The notes: generated by a model not told the origin, from the sequence alone. DNA of 6,789 nucleotides from Candidatus Omnitrophota bacterium (GCA_023135855.1 JAGLSH010000038.1:1-6789), one strand, 5' to 3'. Shown: positions 1 through 4,884, numbered from the stretch's first letter. A program made the numbers and translations.

Positions 1-1
1 A

Positions 2-235
2 ATAATAGCTGCTTCTTGTCTTTTTCCACTTAGTGATAATCCGAGCCTAGAAAGGACATTAGGTATGCGTCATAGGGCAGCAGTAGGTCTTTCTGAGAAT
101 TCAGACGCGCTTGTAATAGCAGTATCGGAAGAAAATGGGTCGGTATCTTTAGCTATAAATGGGCAATTAACTCGAAATTTAACACCTAATGATTTATTTA
201 CTATTCTAAAAGGACAATTAACAAAACCTCGCTAA
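2..235 (+). CDS. cdaA: Diadenylate cyclase CdaA, C-terminal end (5' partial)
   Basis: Only the last 77 residues are present; the gene enters from the left edge. The frame reads 'IIAASCLFPLS', a serine/asparagine-rich turn, 'GMRHRAAVGLSE', 'VIAVSEENGSVSLA' and 'NGQLTRNL', then a stop. This matches the C-terminal half of the DAC (DisA_N) domain in CdaA/DacA, which condenses two ATP into c-di-AMP. The RHR motif (visible residues 23-25) contacts ATP, and the SEE-G segment is conserved. The DGA motif and the expected N-terminal membrane helices would lie upstream of the window. DisA is unlikely because no helix-hairpin-helix domain follows. A gap of 48 bases leads to a small membrane-protein gene, the position CdaR usually occupies. 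Family assignment is strong; activity cannot be judged from this fragment. Confidence 0.93.
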   Translation: MIAASCLFPLSDNPSLERTLGMRHRAAVGLSENSDALVIAVSEENGSVSLAINGQLTRNLTPNDLFTILKGQLTKPR

Positions 236-269
236 AATAAATCAAATAATGAAAATTCGGTTATAATCA

Positions 270-275
270 GGGAGG
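270..275 (+). promoter_or_regulatory. Shine-Dalgarno of the 45-aa membrane gene
   Basis: GGGAGG sits eight bases before the ATG at 284. It is one of the better ribosome binding sites in this window, and it is the main evidence that the short reading frame is translated. Confidence 0.75.
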
Positions 276-283
276 ATGTAGAT

Positions 284-421
284 ATGGAGTTTTTAAAAAA
301 GATAAGTATTAAAAGAGCAGTCATGTATAATTTTTGGCTTAAGCTTATGGCTCTAGTCATTGCTATTTTTGTTTGGTTTTATATAAGTGGAGCCATTACT
401 GGTGGCGGAAGAAGCATATGA
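284..421 (+). CDS. 45-aa single-pass membrane microprotein resembling the CdaR/YbbR N-terminal anchor
   Basis: This short gene encodes a basic N-terminus (MEFLKKISIKRAV), then 'NFWLKLMALVIAIFVWFYIS', then 'GAITGGGRSI' and a stop. Residues about 17-36 form one strong hydrophobic helix ending in aromatic residues, with a positive N-terminus that predicts a cytoplasmic start and a very short outer tail. The N-x-x-LKL-hydrophobic-WFY pattern is how CdaR (YbbR-domain protein, CdaA regulator) usually begins. The several extracytoplasmic YbbR domains normally following the helix are missing. Support for a real gene is a good GGGAGG Shine-Dalgarno (270-275) eight bases before ATG, the cdaA neighbour, and an ATGA overlap of its stop with pdxJ. 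It may anchor or modulate CdaA, or be a truncated relic kept for translational coupling. No YbbR-like sequence is visible downstream. Confidence 0.75.
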   Translation: MEFLKKISIKRAVMYNFWLKLMALVIAIFVWFYISGAITGGGRSI

Positions 422-1134
422 GATTAGGGATTAACGTTGATCATGTAGCGACATTAAGACAGGCTCGGGACAATACTACTTATCCTGATCCAGCAGTAGC
501 TGCTCTTTTGGCAGAATATTCTGGGTGTGATTCTATAGTCGTTCACTTAAGAGAAGATAGAAGGCATATCAAAGAACGAGATGTGATTTTTATTAAGGAA
601 GCGATAAAGGTTCCTTTAAATCTAGAAATGTCTGCTTCTAAGGGTGTTGTTGATTTTGCTTGTAAGGTAGTTCCATATCAAGCAACATTAGTTCCTGAGA
701 AAAGACAAGAGTTGACTACTGAAGGTGGCCTTGATCTTATAAAGAATAAGAAAAAGATCACTGGAGTAATAAAAAGATTAAAGAAAGTTGGGGTAAGGGT
801 TAGTTTATTTATTGATCCGTTAAAGAAACAGATTAAAATGGCCAAAGAGTTAGGTATAAATATTATTGAGATTAATACTGGTGCTTTTTCTTCAGCTAAA
901 ACCAAAGTTATTGAAAACAAAGAGCTTAAGAAAATAAACGAAGCAGCAAAATTTGCCAAGAGCCAAGGTTTTTTTGTTGCTGCCGGGCATGGTCTTGATT
1001 ATGAAAATTTATCAGAGATAACAAAAATAAAAGAGATAGAAGAACTTAATATTGGACATTCAATAATTTGTCGTTCGGTTTTTATTGGTATTAATCAAGC
1101 TATTGATGAGATGTTTTCCTTATTAAAAAAATAA
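418..1134 (+). CDS. pdxJ: Pyridoxine 5'-phosphate synthase PdxJ
   Basis: PdxJ closes the pyridine ring of vitamin B6 in the cytoplasm, condensing 1-deoxy-D-xylulose 5-phosphate with 3-amino-2-oxopropyl phosphate to give pyridoxine 5'-phosphate (DXP-dependent route). The 238-residue protein is near the usual ~240. Family signatures in order are 'INVDHVATLRQAR' (5-17), 'VHLREDRRHI' (42-51), 'NLEMS' (68-72), 'LVPEKRQELTTEGGLD' (91-106), 'VSLFIDP' (128-134), 'IEINTGAFS' (150-158), 'AAGHGLDYEN' (188-197) and 'ELNIGHSIICRSVF' (209-222). Probable catalytic residues are His43, Glu70 and His191, each two below E. coli His45, Glu72 and His193. An upstream in-frame ATG at 373 would add 15 residues overlapping the membrane gene; they resemble nothing in the family. 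The ATG at 418 gives the canonical start and overlaps the upstream stop as ATGA. Confidence 0.98.
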   Translation: MRLGINVDHVATLRQARDNTTYPDPAVAALLAEYSGCDSIVVHLREDRRHIKERDVIFIKEAIKVPLNLEMSASKGVVDFACKVVPYQATLVPEKRQELTTEGGLDLIKNKKKITGVIKRLKKVGVRVSLFIDPLKKQIKMAKELGINIIEINTGAFSSAKTKVIENKELKKINEAAKFAKSQGFFVAAGHGLDYENLSEITKIKEIEELNIGHSIICRSVFIGINQAIDEMFSLLKK

Positions 1135-1137
1135 ATT

Positions 1138-1491
1138 ATGGTTATCGGTGTAGGAATAGATATAATAAAGATAGATAAGATTAAAGGCTCGATAGAGAAG
1201 TGGAAGGATAGTTTTCTAAATCGTGTTTTTAATCCTGAGGAATTAAAAAATATTTCTAAAGGCAAGATGTATTATCAACGTATTGCTGCCCGGTTTGCAG
1301 CTAAAGAGGCGGTGATAAAGGCGATTTCAAAAGAATACCCTATGGCTTTGACTGATATGTTTATTCTTAATAAGGAGAATGGTGCTCCTTATTGTAAATT
1401 TAAAAAAGATATTGGGATTGATATCTTTCTTTCTATAACTCATATTGAAGATTATGCGGTTGCCTGTGCAGTTGCTCAAGAGAAAGCCTGA
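1138..1491 (+). CDS. acpS: Holo-[acyl-carrier-protein] synthase AcpS
   Basis: AcpS transfers 4'-phosphopantetheine from CoA to the conserved serine of apo-ACP, activating ACP for fatty acid synthesis. At 117 residues it has normal AcpS length, rather than that of a larger Sfp-type transferase. Signatures are 'GVGIDIIKIDKI' (4-15), 'FNPEEL' (31-36), 'RIAARFAAKEAVIKA' (48-62) and 'LSITHIEDYAVACAVA' (98-113). Asp8 and Glu57 are the expected Mg2+ ligands, and His102 lies in the usual S-x-T/S-H motif. The gene begins three bases after the pdxJ stop with no strong Shine-Dalgarno, so translation probably depends on coupling with pdxJ. PdxJ-AcpS adjacency is also familiar from proteobacteria, which supports both calls. 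Its 3' end overlaps the next gene by 38 bases. Confidence 0.97.
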   Translation: MVIGVGIDIIKIDKIKGSIEKWKDSFLNRVFNPEELKNISKGKMYYQRIAARFAAKEAVIKAISKEYPMALTDMFILNKENGAPYCKFKKDIGIDIFLSITHIEDYAVACAVAQEKA

Positions 1492-2311
1492 TACCCATAA
1501 AGGGGACTACGGGCATGTTTTAATTATTGGAGGCTCAATAGGTCTTAGTGGAGCAGTTTGTCTCAGTGCTAAAGCAGCCTTAAGAAGTGGCGCTGGATTA
1601 GTTACTGTAGGAGTACCGAATAGTTTAAATAGTATCTTTGAAACGAAGCTTACTGAGGCGATGAGCTTACCTTTAGCTGACAAAGGAGGTGCTCTTAGTC
1701 AAGAAGCTTTTAGCGATATAAAGAGTTTTTTGAAAAAAGTTGATCTTATTGTTCTTGGTCCAGGGGCAGGTCTTAGGGTTGCTACTAAGAGATTAATTGT
1801 AAGAATAGTAAAGGAAATAGATAAGCCAATGATAATTGATGCTGATGCTTTGACTGCTTTAGCTTCAAATTTGGAGGTTTTGCTTAAACGAAAAACAAAA
1901 ACACTTATATTGACTCCTCATTTAGGTGAGTTTTCTCGTTTGGTAAAGCTAGATTTGGGCAAAATTAAGAAAGTGAGAAAAGAACTTGTAAAAAAGTTTG
2001 CTCTTAGATATAATCTAACTCTTGTCCTTAAAGGTAATCGTACCTTGGTAAGTGATGGACGAAGGACTTTTGAGAATAGTACTGGTAATCCAGGAATGGC
2101 AACTGCTGGCACAGGAGATGTACTTTCAGGAATAATTTCGGGTTTGCTTTCACAAGGAGTAGATCAGTTCCAAGCAGCAAAATTAGGAGTTTATTTACAT
2201 GGATTGGCTGGAGATTATGCTGCTGGAAGTAAAACTCAGAATTGCTTGATTGCTTCAGATGTAATTGAGTATTTACCAAGTGCAGTTAAAAGTTTATTGA
2301 AAAAAAGCTAG
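1454..2311 (+). CDS. nnrD: ADP-dependent NAD(P)H-hydrate dehydratase (stand-alone NnrD)
   Basis: This ribokinase-fold enzyme repairs damaged (S)-NAD(P)HX to NAD(P)H using ADP. From the chosen ATG it has 285 residues. Typical features are 'HKGDYGHVLIIGGS' (15-28), 'AALRSGAGLVTV' (41-52), 'LGPGAG' (101-106), 'DADAL' (129-133), 'LTPHLGEFSRL' (153-163), 'VLKG' (191-194), and the nucleotide-binding/catalytic stretch 'GNPGMATAGTGDVLSGIISG' (211-230) with Asp222 as likely catalytic residue. The NnrE epimerase domain, fused at the N-terminus in many bacteria, is absent. The frame also has a TTG at 1445 and a GTG at 1466. I chose ATG 1454 because the family block starts shortly afterwards, but no start has a strong Shine-Dalgarno. 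The gene overlaps acpS in another frame, implying coupling. The acceptor of AcpS's operon partner PdxJ is unrelated; the link is shared cofactor metabolism. Confidence 0.94.
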   Translation: MRLPVQLLKRKPDTHKGDYGHVLIIGGSIGLSGAVCLSAKAALRSGAGLVTVGVPNSLNSIFETKLTEAMSLPLADKGGALSQEAFSDIKSFLKKVDLIVLGPGAGLRVATKRLIVRIVKEIDKPMIIDADALTALASNLEVLLKRKTKTLILTPHLGEFSRLVKLDLGKIKKVRKELVKKFALRYNLTLVLKGNRTLVSDGRRTFENSTGNPGMATAGTGDVLSGIISGLLSQGVDQFQAAKLGVYLHGLAGDYAAGSKTQNCLIASDVIEYLPSAVKSLLKKS

Positions 2312-2323
2312 ATAAATGGAGAT

Positions 2324-2399
2324 GCCCAGGTAGCTCAATTGGCAGAGCAGGGGTTTTGTAAACCTCAGGTTGGGGGTTCGATTCCTCTCCTGGGCTCCA
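2324..2399 (+). tRNA. tRNA-Thr(TGT)
   Basis: The acceptor stem GCCCAGG (2324-2330) pairs with CCTGGGC (2389-2395), followed by discriminator T and an encoded CCA. The D arm is GCTC/GAGC (2333-2348). The anticodon stem GGGGT/ACCTC encloses TTTGTAA with anticodon TGT at 2357-2359, reading ACA. The T loop is TTCGATT. It starts 12 bases after the nnrD stop with no visible terminator or promoter between, so it may be read from the upstream operon. Confidence 0.97.
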
Positions 2400-2411
2400 T
2401 TATATTATTTT

Positions 2412-2494
2412 GGGCAGGTACCCTAGTGGCCAACGGGGACAGACTGTAAATCTGTTGTGCTTGCACTTCGAAGGTTCAAATCCTTCTCTGCCCA
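2412..2494 (+). tRNA. tRNA-Tyr(GTA), class II, no encoded CCA
   Basis: GGGCAGG (2412-2418) pairs with TCTGCCC (2487-2493), followed by discriminator A at 2494. The anticodon stem ACAGA/TCTGT (2439-2455) holds loop CTGTAAA with anticodon GTA at 2446-2448. A long variable arm follows, as expected for bacterial tRNA-Tyr, then the T arm GAAGG-TTCAAAT-CCTTC. Unlike the other three tRNAs here, the 3' CCA is not encoded, so CCA-adding enzyme is needed. The last 18 bases plus one are repeated 139 bp downstream. Confidence 0.97.
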
Positions 2495-2495
2495 T
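2477..2495 (+). repeat. Direct repeat copy 1: tRNA-Tyr T loop to 3' end (possible att site)
   Basis: This 19-base stretch runs from within the T loop of tRNA-Tyr to one base past its discriminator, and is repeated exactly at 2616-2634. Similarity continues past the exact core as AGTTTTTATTA against AGTATTTATTA, after one extra base in copy 2. It stops abruptly upstream of the T loop. Integrases of the tyrosine recombinase type commonly use this part of tRNA genes as attachment site. Confidence 0.7.
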
Positions 2496-2590
2496 AGTTT
2501 TTATTAGTGCATAACGTTATTTGAAAAGGTAGGGAATAGGTTTTTACAAGGCAACATTCATTTGGATGCAATAAGACAATTTTGATTTAA

Positions 2591-2607
2591 CTCCGCCTTC
2601 GACGGAG
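2591..2607. repeat. Small hairpin CTCCG-(7)-CGGAG between the tRNA-Tyr repeats
   Basis: CTCCG (2591-2595) and CGGAG (2603-2607) flank the loop CCTTCGA. It is noticeably GC-rich within AT-rich surroundings and ends eight bases before repeat copy 2. No U-tract follows, so it is not a classic terminator. It could be a tRNA-processing or mobile-repeat hairpin; the function is unknown. Confidence 0.45.
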
Positions 2608-2615
2608 ATTGCATA

Positions 2616-2634
2616 CAAATCCTTCTCTGCCCAT
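2616..2634 (+). repeat. Direct repeat copy 2: orphan tRNA-Tyr 3' end
   Basis: This is an exact 19-base match to 2477-2495, lying 139 bp downstream without the rest of a tRNA. The bases before it (GATTGCATA) do not match the tRNA-Tyr T stem, so it is not a full second tRNA. With copy 1 it brackets 120 bases that hold no convincing reading frame. It may be a remnant att site or the product of a local duplication. Confidence 0.7.
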
Positions 2635-2653
2635 CAGTATTTATTAATTAAGG

Positions 2654-2677
2654 CACTTTGCTTACGTAAGTTTAGTG
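2654..2677. repeat. Imperfect 24-bp palindrome centred on CTTACGTAAG
   Basis: CACT (2654-2657) and AGTG (2674-2677) flank the perfect 10-bp palindrome CTTACGTAAG (2661-2670), with a symmetric 3-base mismatch between. It lies 39 bases before tRNA-Gly. It could be a protein-binding dyad or an RNA stem in the tRNA precursor. No promoter elements with good spacing were found around it. Confidence 0.4.
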
Positions 2678-2716
2678 TCACCAAGAGTAGGGATAACTCT
2701 AAACGTGTTCTTTTAA

Positions 2717-2790
2717 GCGGGTGTAGTTCAATGGTAGAATGCAAGCCTTCCAAGCTTGTCATGTCGGTTCGATCCCGATCGCCCGCTCCA
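2717..2790 (+). tRNA. tRNA-Gly(TCC)
   Basis: GCGGGTG (2717-2723) pairs with CGCCCGC (2780-2786), followed by discriminator T and encoded CCA at 2788-2790. The D arm is GTTC/GAAT. The anticodon stem CAAGC/GCTTG holds CTTCCAA with anticodon TCC at 2749-2751, reading GGA. The T loop is TTCGATC. The gpsA start codon follows only eight bases after the CCA, so tRNA and mRNA are probably co-transcribed. Confidence 0.97.
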
Positions 2791-2798
2791 TTTAAAAT

Positions 2799-3803
2799 AT
2801 GGAAACAAAAATTTCAATAATTGGTGCAGGAAGCTGGGGAACAACCTTAGCGGTAATTCTTTCTAAAAAGGGAATAGATGTCCAGCTTCATAGTGTCTTC
2901 AAAGAACATAATTTGAAGATGCAACGAGCCAGAGAGAATAAGCTGTTTTTAAAAGGTGTAAAATTTCCTTCCCATCTACAAATAACTCCCTCTCTCTCAG
3001 AAACTCTTAAAAATAGAATAGTAATAATTGCAATTCCAGTTAAATTTATTTCTGTAATTTTAAAGAAGATTAAAAAGCACAAATCTCTCCTGAAGAATAA
3101 AATTTTTGTTAGTGTTAGTAAAGGGATAGAAGCTAAGACTTTAAAAAGAGTCTCTCAGTTAATTGAGGAAGAGCTGAAAGCTCCTAATGTTGCTGTTCTT
3201 TCTGGACCAAATATCGCTAAGGAAGTATTAAGAGGAGTGCCTTCTACGTCTATCTTAGCTTGCAAGAGCAAGAGTATTGGTAATGAATTACAATTATTAT
3301 TCAATACTCCAACTTTCAGGGTCTATTTACATAAAGATGTTATTGGGGTTGAATTAGGAGGAGCTTTGAAAAACATAATTGCTCTTTCTTGTGGGATTTC
3401 TGATGGCCTAGGTTTTGGGACTAATACCAAAGCGGCTGTAGCAACTAGAGGGTTAGTTGAAATTACTCGGTTGGGAGAAAAATTAGGAGCAAACCCGTCA
3501 ACTTTTTGGGGGGTAAGCGGCCTAGGAGACTTAGTAACCACTTGCTTTTCTCCTCATTCGCGTAATAGATCGGTAGGGGAAGAGATAGGTAAGGGTAAGA
3601 AATTAAGTACGATTATTAAAAAAATGAAAATGGTGGCTGAAGGTGTTGAAACTGTAAAGTCAGTTTTTCTTTTAAGTAAGAAATTAAAAATAGATATGCC
3701 AATAACTCGTCAAGTTTATGCTGTTCTTTATCAGGGTAAATCACCTAAGAAGGCAGTGGCAGATTTGATGACCAGGCCTTTAAAGGCAGAAAAAATAAAT
3801 TAG
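2799..3803 (+). CDS. gpsA: Glycerol-3-phosphate dehydrogenase [NAD(P)+] GpsA
   Basis: GpsA reduces dihydroxyacetone phosphate to sn-glycerol 3-phosphate in the cytoplasm, supplying phospholipid backbones. Its 334 residues are the usual family length. The N-terminal Rossmann domain starts with 'ISIIGAGSWGTTLA' (5-18), followed by 'FVSVSKGIE' (103-111) and 'VLSGPNIAKEV' (133-143). The C-terminal helical substrate domain has 'GVELGGALKNIIAL' (183-196) with likely catalytic Lys191, 'GLGDLVTTC' (241-249), 'SRNRSVG' (254-260) and 'VAEGVETV' (279-286). This ATG puts the dinucleotide motif where it belongs. No Shine-Dalgarno is visible: the eight bases between tRNA-Gly and ATG are TTTAAAAT, and anything earlier is tRNA. 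After tRNA 3' processing the mRNA would be nearly leaderless. The 3' end is followed by a GC-rich hairpin. Confidence 0.98.
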   Translation: METKISIIGAGSWGTTLAVILSKKGIDVQLHSVFKEHNLKMQRARENKLFLKGVKFPSHLQITPSLSETLKNRIVIIAIPVKFISVILKKIKKHKSLLKNKIFVSVSKGIEAKTLKRVSQLIEEELKAPNVAVLSGPNIAKEVLRGVPSTSILACKSKSIGNELQLLFNTPTFRVYLHKDVIGVELGGALKNIIALSCGISDGLGFGTNTKAAVATRGLVEITRLGEKLGANPSTFWGVSGLGDLVTTCFSPHSRNRSVGEEIGKGKKLSTIIKKMKMVAEGVETVKSVFLLSKKLKIDMPITRQVYAVLYQGKSPKKAVADLMTRPLKAEKIN

Positions 3804-3822
3804 AGTAGCTAGAAAAAAAAGT

Positions 3823-3841
3823 AGGGGGCTTCTTGCCCCCT
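3823..3841 (+). terminator. Probable intrinsic terminator after gpsA
   Basis: AGGGGGC (3823-3829) and GCCCCCT (3835-3841) form a 7-bp GC-rich stem around TTCTT, starting 20 bases after the gpsA stop. The downstream tract is only moderately T-rich (TGGTTTGGT). On the opposite strand the stem is followed by eight Ts, so it would terminate leftward transcription better; it may act in both directions. A second weaker repeat, GGTTTG/CAAACC (3843-3864), follows at once. Confidence 0.7.
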
Positions 3842-3897
3842 TGGTTTGGTCTAACCTTCAAACCCTCTTTGGATAAAATATAACATATATTATTCTG

Positions 3898-3923
3898 GTC
3901 TTTCAAGACGTATTCTTAAAGAC
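3898..3923. promoter_or_regulatory. 10-bp hairpin with one bulge upstream of the CBS gene
   Basis: GTCTTT (3898-3903) pairs with AAAGAC (3918-3923). Inside it AAGA (3905-3908) pairs with TCTT (3914-3917) around the loop CGTAT, leaving only C3904 bulged. It abuts a second dyad and lies upstream of the CBS-gene promoter, so it is not part of that mRNA leader. It may be a second terminator structure for gpsA or a DNA regulatory element. Confidence 0.4.
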
Positions 3924-3939
3924 TGTAAAAGCGTTTACA
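3924..3939. promoter_or_regulatory. TGTAAA-AGCG-TTTACA dyad, possible operator
   Basis: This is a perfect 6-bp inverted repeat with a 4-base centre containing CG, ending 27 bases before the -35 box of the CBS-gene promoter. Shape and base content resemble operators of dimeric helix-turn-helix regulators such as the LacI family. No regulator gene is in the window, so the binding protein is unknown. Confidence 0.4.
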
Positions 3940-3966
3940 ATCACTAATTTTTGTAGATATTCTGTC

Positions 3967-3995
3967 TTGAACCGATTTCCCAATCATGATAAAAT
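3967..3995 (+). promoter_or_regulatory. Sigma-70-type promoter of the CBS-domain gene
   Basis: -35 TTGAAC (3967-3972) and -10 TAAAAT (3990-3995) are separated by 17 bases, with TGA before the -10 giving an extended -10. The expected start is near 4002, leaving a leader of about 36 bases. Its spacer and -10 region closely match the tRNA-Pro promoter at 5006-5034. Confidence 0.75.
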
Positions 3996-4037
3996 CTTCA
4001 AAGATAGAAGACTGTTGTTGGAAAAGGAGGTAAAATA

Positions 4038-4463
4038 ATGCTGAAATTGAATTTATCAGATATTATGTGTGAACACCCTATAACGGTAAAAGAGACCGTT
4101 AGCGTAGGTGAAGTAGCTCATTTATTATTTCGTTATCGTATAAATGGAATATTGGTAGTTGAGAAAGATGATAAGAGTAAATTAATAGGAATCTTTACTA
4201 CTACAGATTTACTTAGGCTTATAGATGAAGCGCTTGCTAAGGGAATTCATAGAGAAGAGGCCTTAAAGAATATCTCTAAAAAATTAGTAGGTGATTTAGC
4301 AAGTAAATGTGTAGTAGCGCTCCAAAAAGATACAAAAGTATCAAAAGCTGTAGCGACTATGCATAAGAAGAATGTACATACTATACCGGTTTTTGATAAA
4401 GATAAGCTTGTTGGTGTAGTAGGCAGACATGACATTTTAAATATAACTTTTCATTATTATTGA
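4038..4463 (+). CDS. Stand-alone two-CBS-domain protein
   Basis: The 141-residue protein consists of a CBS (Bateman) pair and little else. CBS1 covers about residues 7-65 (SDIMCEHPITVKETVSVGEV ... LIGIFTTTDLLRLI) and CBS2 about 82-137 (LVGDLASKCVVALQKDTKV ... LVGVVGRHDIL). A basic helical linker joins them. TTTD (54-57) and GRHD (129-132) fall where CBS domains bind nucleotide phosphates and ribose. Such proteins sense AMP, ATP, SAM or sometimes c-di-AMP and regulate partners; there is no catalytic domain, membrane segment or signal peptide. Strong AGGAGGT (4025-4031) supports the start. The gene has its own promoter and looks monocistronic, facing the convergent PilZ gene 34 bases on. The ligand is unknown; size and architecture resemble c-di-AMP-binding CbpB/DarB, but that is only an analogy. 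Confidence 0.92.
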   Translation: MLKLNLSDIMCEHPITVKETVSVGEVAHLLFRYRINGILVVEKDDKSKLIGIFTTTDLLRLIDEALAKGIHREEALKNISKKLVGDLASKCVVALQKDTKVSKAVATMHKKNVHTIPVFDKDKLVGVVGRHDILNITFHYY

Positions 4464-4497
4464 AAATCTGCTAATTAAGGTGAAAGTGTAGTCAAAA

Positions 4498-4866
4498 TTA
4501 TTTTTTCTTTCTACTAGAAGTAATTAATACTACAAGTTTTTTAATTTTGTTTACATCTTTTTCTTTTATCTTAAAAAATCTTATACCAGTATTGTAGCGA
4601 ATACTATTTTTAATAGAGGAGTCTTTTTTTTCTAATACCCATATTATTTTTCCTTTGCAAACTATAGGTTCTTCTGCTATTCCGTAGAGGTCCAAATCGA
4701 TTATAGAAGAAAGTTTTATTTTCTCCTCAATAATTAAGCTTATGCCTTTAGTACTAATATTTTCGGCATGAGTAGAGATTATATGTTTTTGAGGTTTATG
4801 GATAATTATTTCGCAAGGATATTTTACCCTTACGAATTTTCTTCTTTCCTTGCCATCCCAAGACAT
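4498..4866 (-). CDS. PilZ-domain protein (first of two)
   Basis: This 122-residue protein is essentially one PilZ domain, the common bacterial c-di-GMP receptor fold. The N-terminal R-x-x-x-R motif is R9-K-F-V-R13, and the N-x-S-x-x-G motif is N36-I-S-T-K-G41; both contact c-di-GMP in studied members. A beta-barrel pattern follows (LSSIIDLDLYG, IVCKGKIIWVLE, NTGIRFFKI), then a helix and a lysine-rich tail. No membrane segment or effector domain is visible, so it probably works by binding a partner, such as motility, pilus or surface machinery. AAGGAGG (complement of 4876-4882) supports the start. It is convergent with the CBS gene and divergent from the tRNA-Pro/PilZ/hom unit. No terminator is visible at its 3' end. 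No diguanylate cyclase is in the window. Confidence 0.9.
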   Translation of the reverse strand: MSWDGKERRKFVRVKYPCEIIIHKPQKHIISTHAENISTKGISLIIEEKIKLSSIIDLDLYGIAEEPIVCKGKIIWVLEKKDSSIKNSIRYNTGIRFFKIKEKDVNKIKKLVVLITSSRKKK

Positions 4867-4884
4867 AACTTATTTCCTCCTTAA

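Noticed and set aside
373..417. Longer PdxJ start at 373 (15 extra residues)
   Set aside because: The extra residues overlap the membrane microprotein in another frame and resemble nothing in PdxJ. The ATG at 418 gives the canonical 'MRLGINVDHVATLRQAR' start and an ATGA overlap.
284..421. Frameshifted full-length cdaR pseudogene
   Set aside because: After the 45-codon frame the sequence is immediately pdxJ, so there is no room for YbbR domains in any frame. This is a short gene or a deletion, not a frameshift.
678..959. Minus-strand frames inside pdxJ, nnrD, gpsA, the CBS gene and hom
   Set aside because: Each is the antisense of a confidently identified gene, has no plausible Shine-Dalgarno or family motif, and its composition follows from the plus-strand coding.
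2477..2634. CRISPR array
   Set aside because: Only two copies of one repeat are present, one of them part of a tRNA, with a single 120-base interval.
2540..2710. A promoter for tRNA-Gly/gpsA within the tRNA-Tyr to tRNA-Gly gap
   Set aside because: Candidates such as TTTACA near 2552 or GATAAC near 2692 lack a partner box at 16-18 bases, so read-through from upstream is more likely.
3924..3939. Catabolite-response element (CcpA site)
   Set aside because: The dyad resembles a cre but has a 16-bp layout with a 4-base centre. CcpA is a Firmicutes regulator and no regulator gene is in view, so only a generic operator is proposed.
4464..4497. Shared bidirectional terminator between the convergent CBS and PilZ genes
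   Set aside because: No stable GC-rich stem with T tract is visible in the 34 bases; only an A/T-rich stretch and a small TTCTA/TAGAA repeat within the PilZ 3' coding end are seen.
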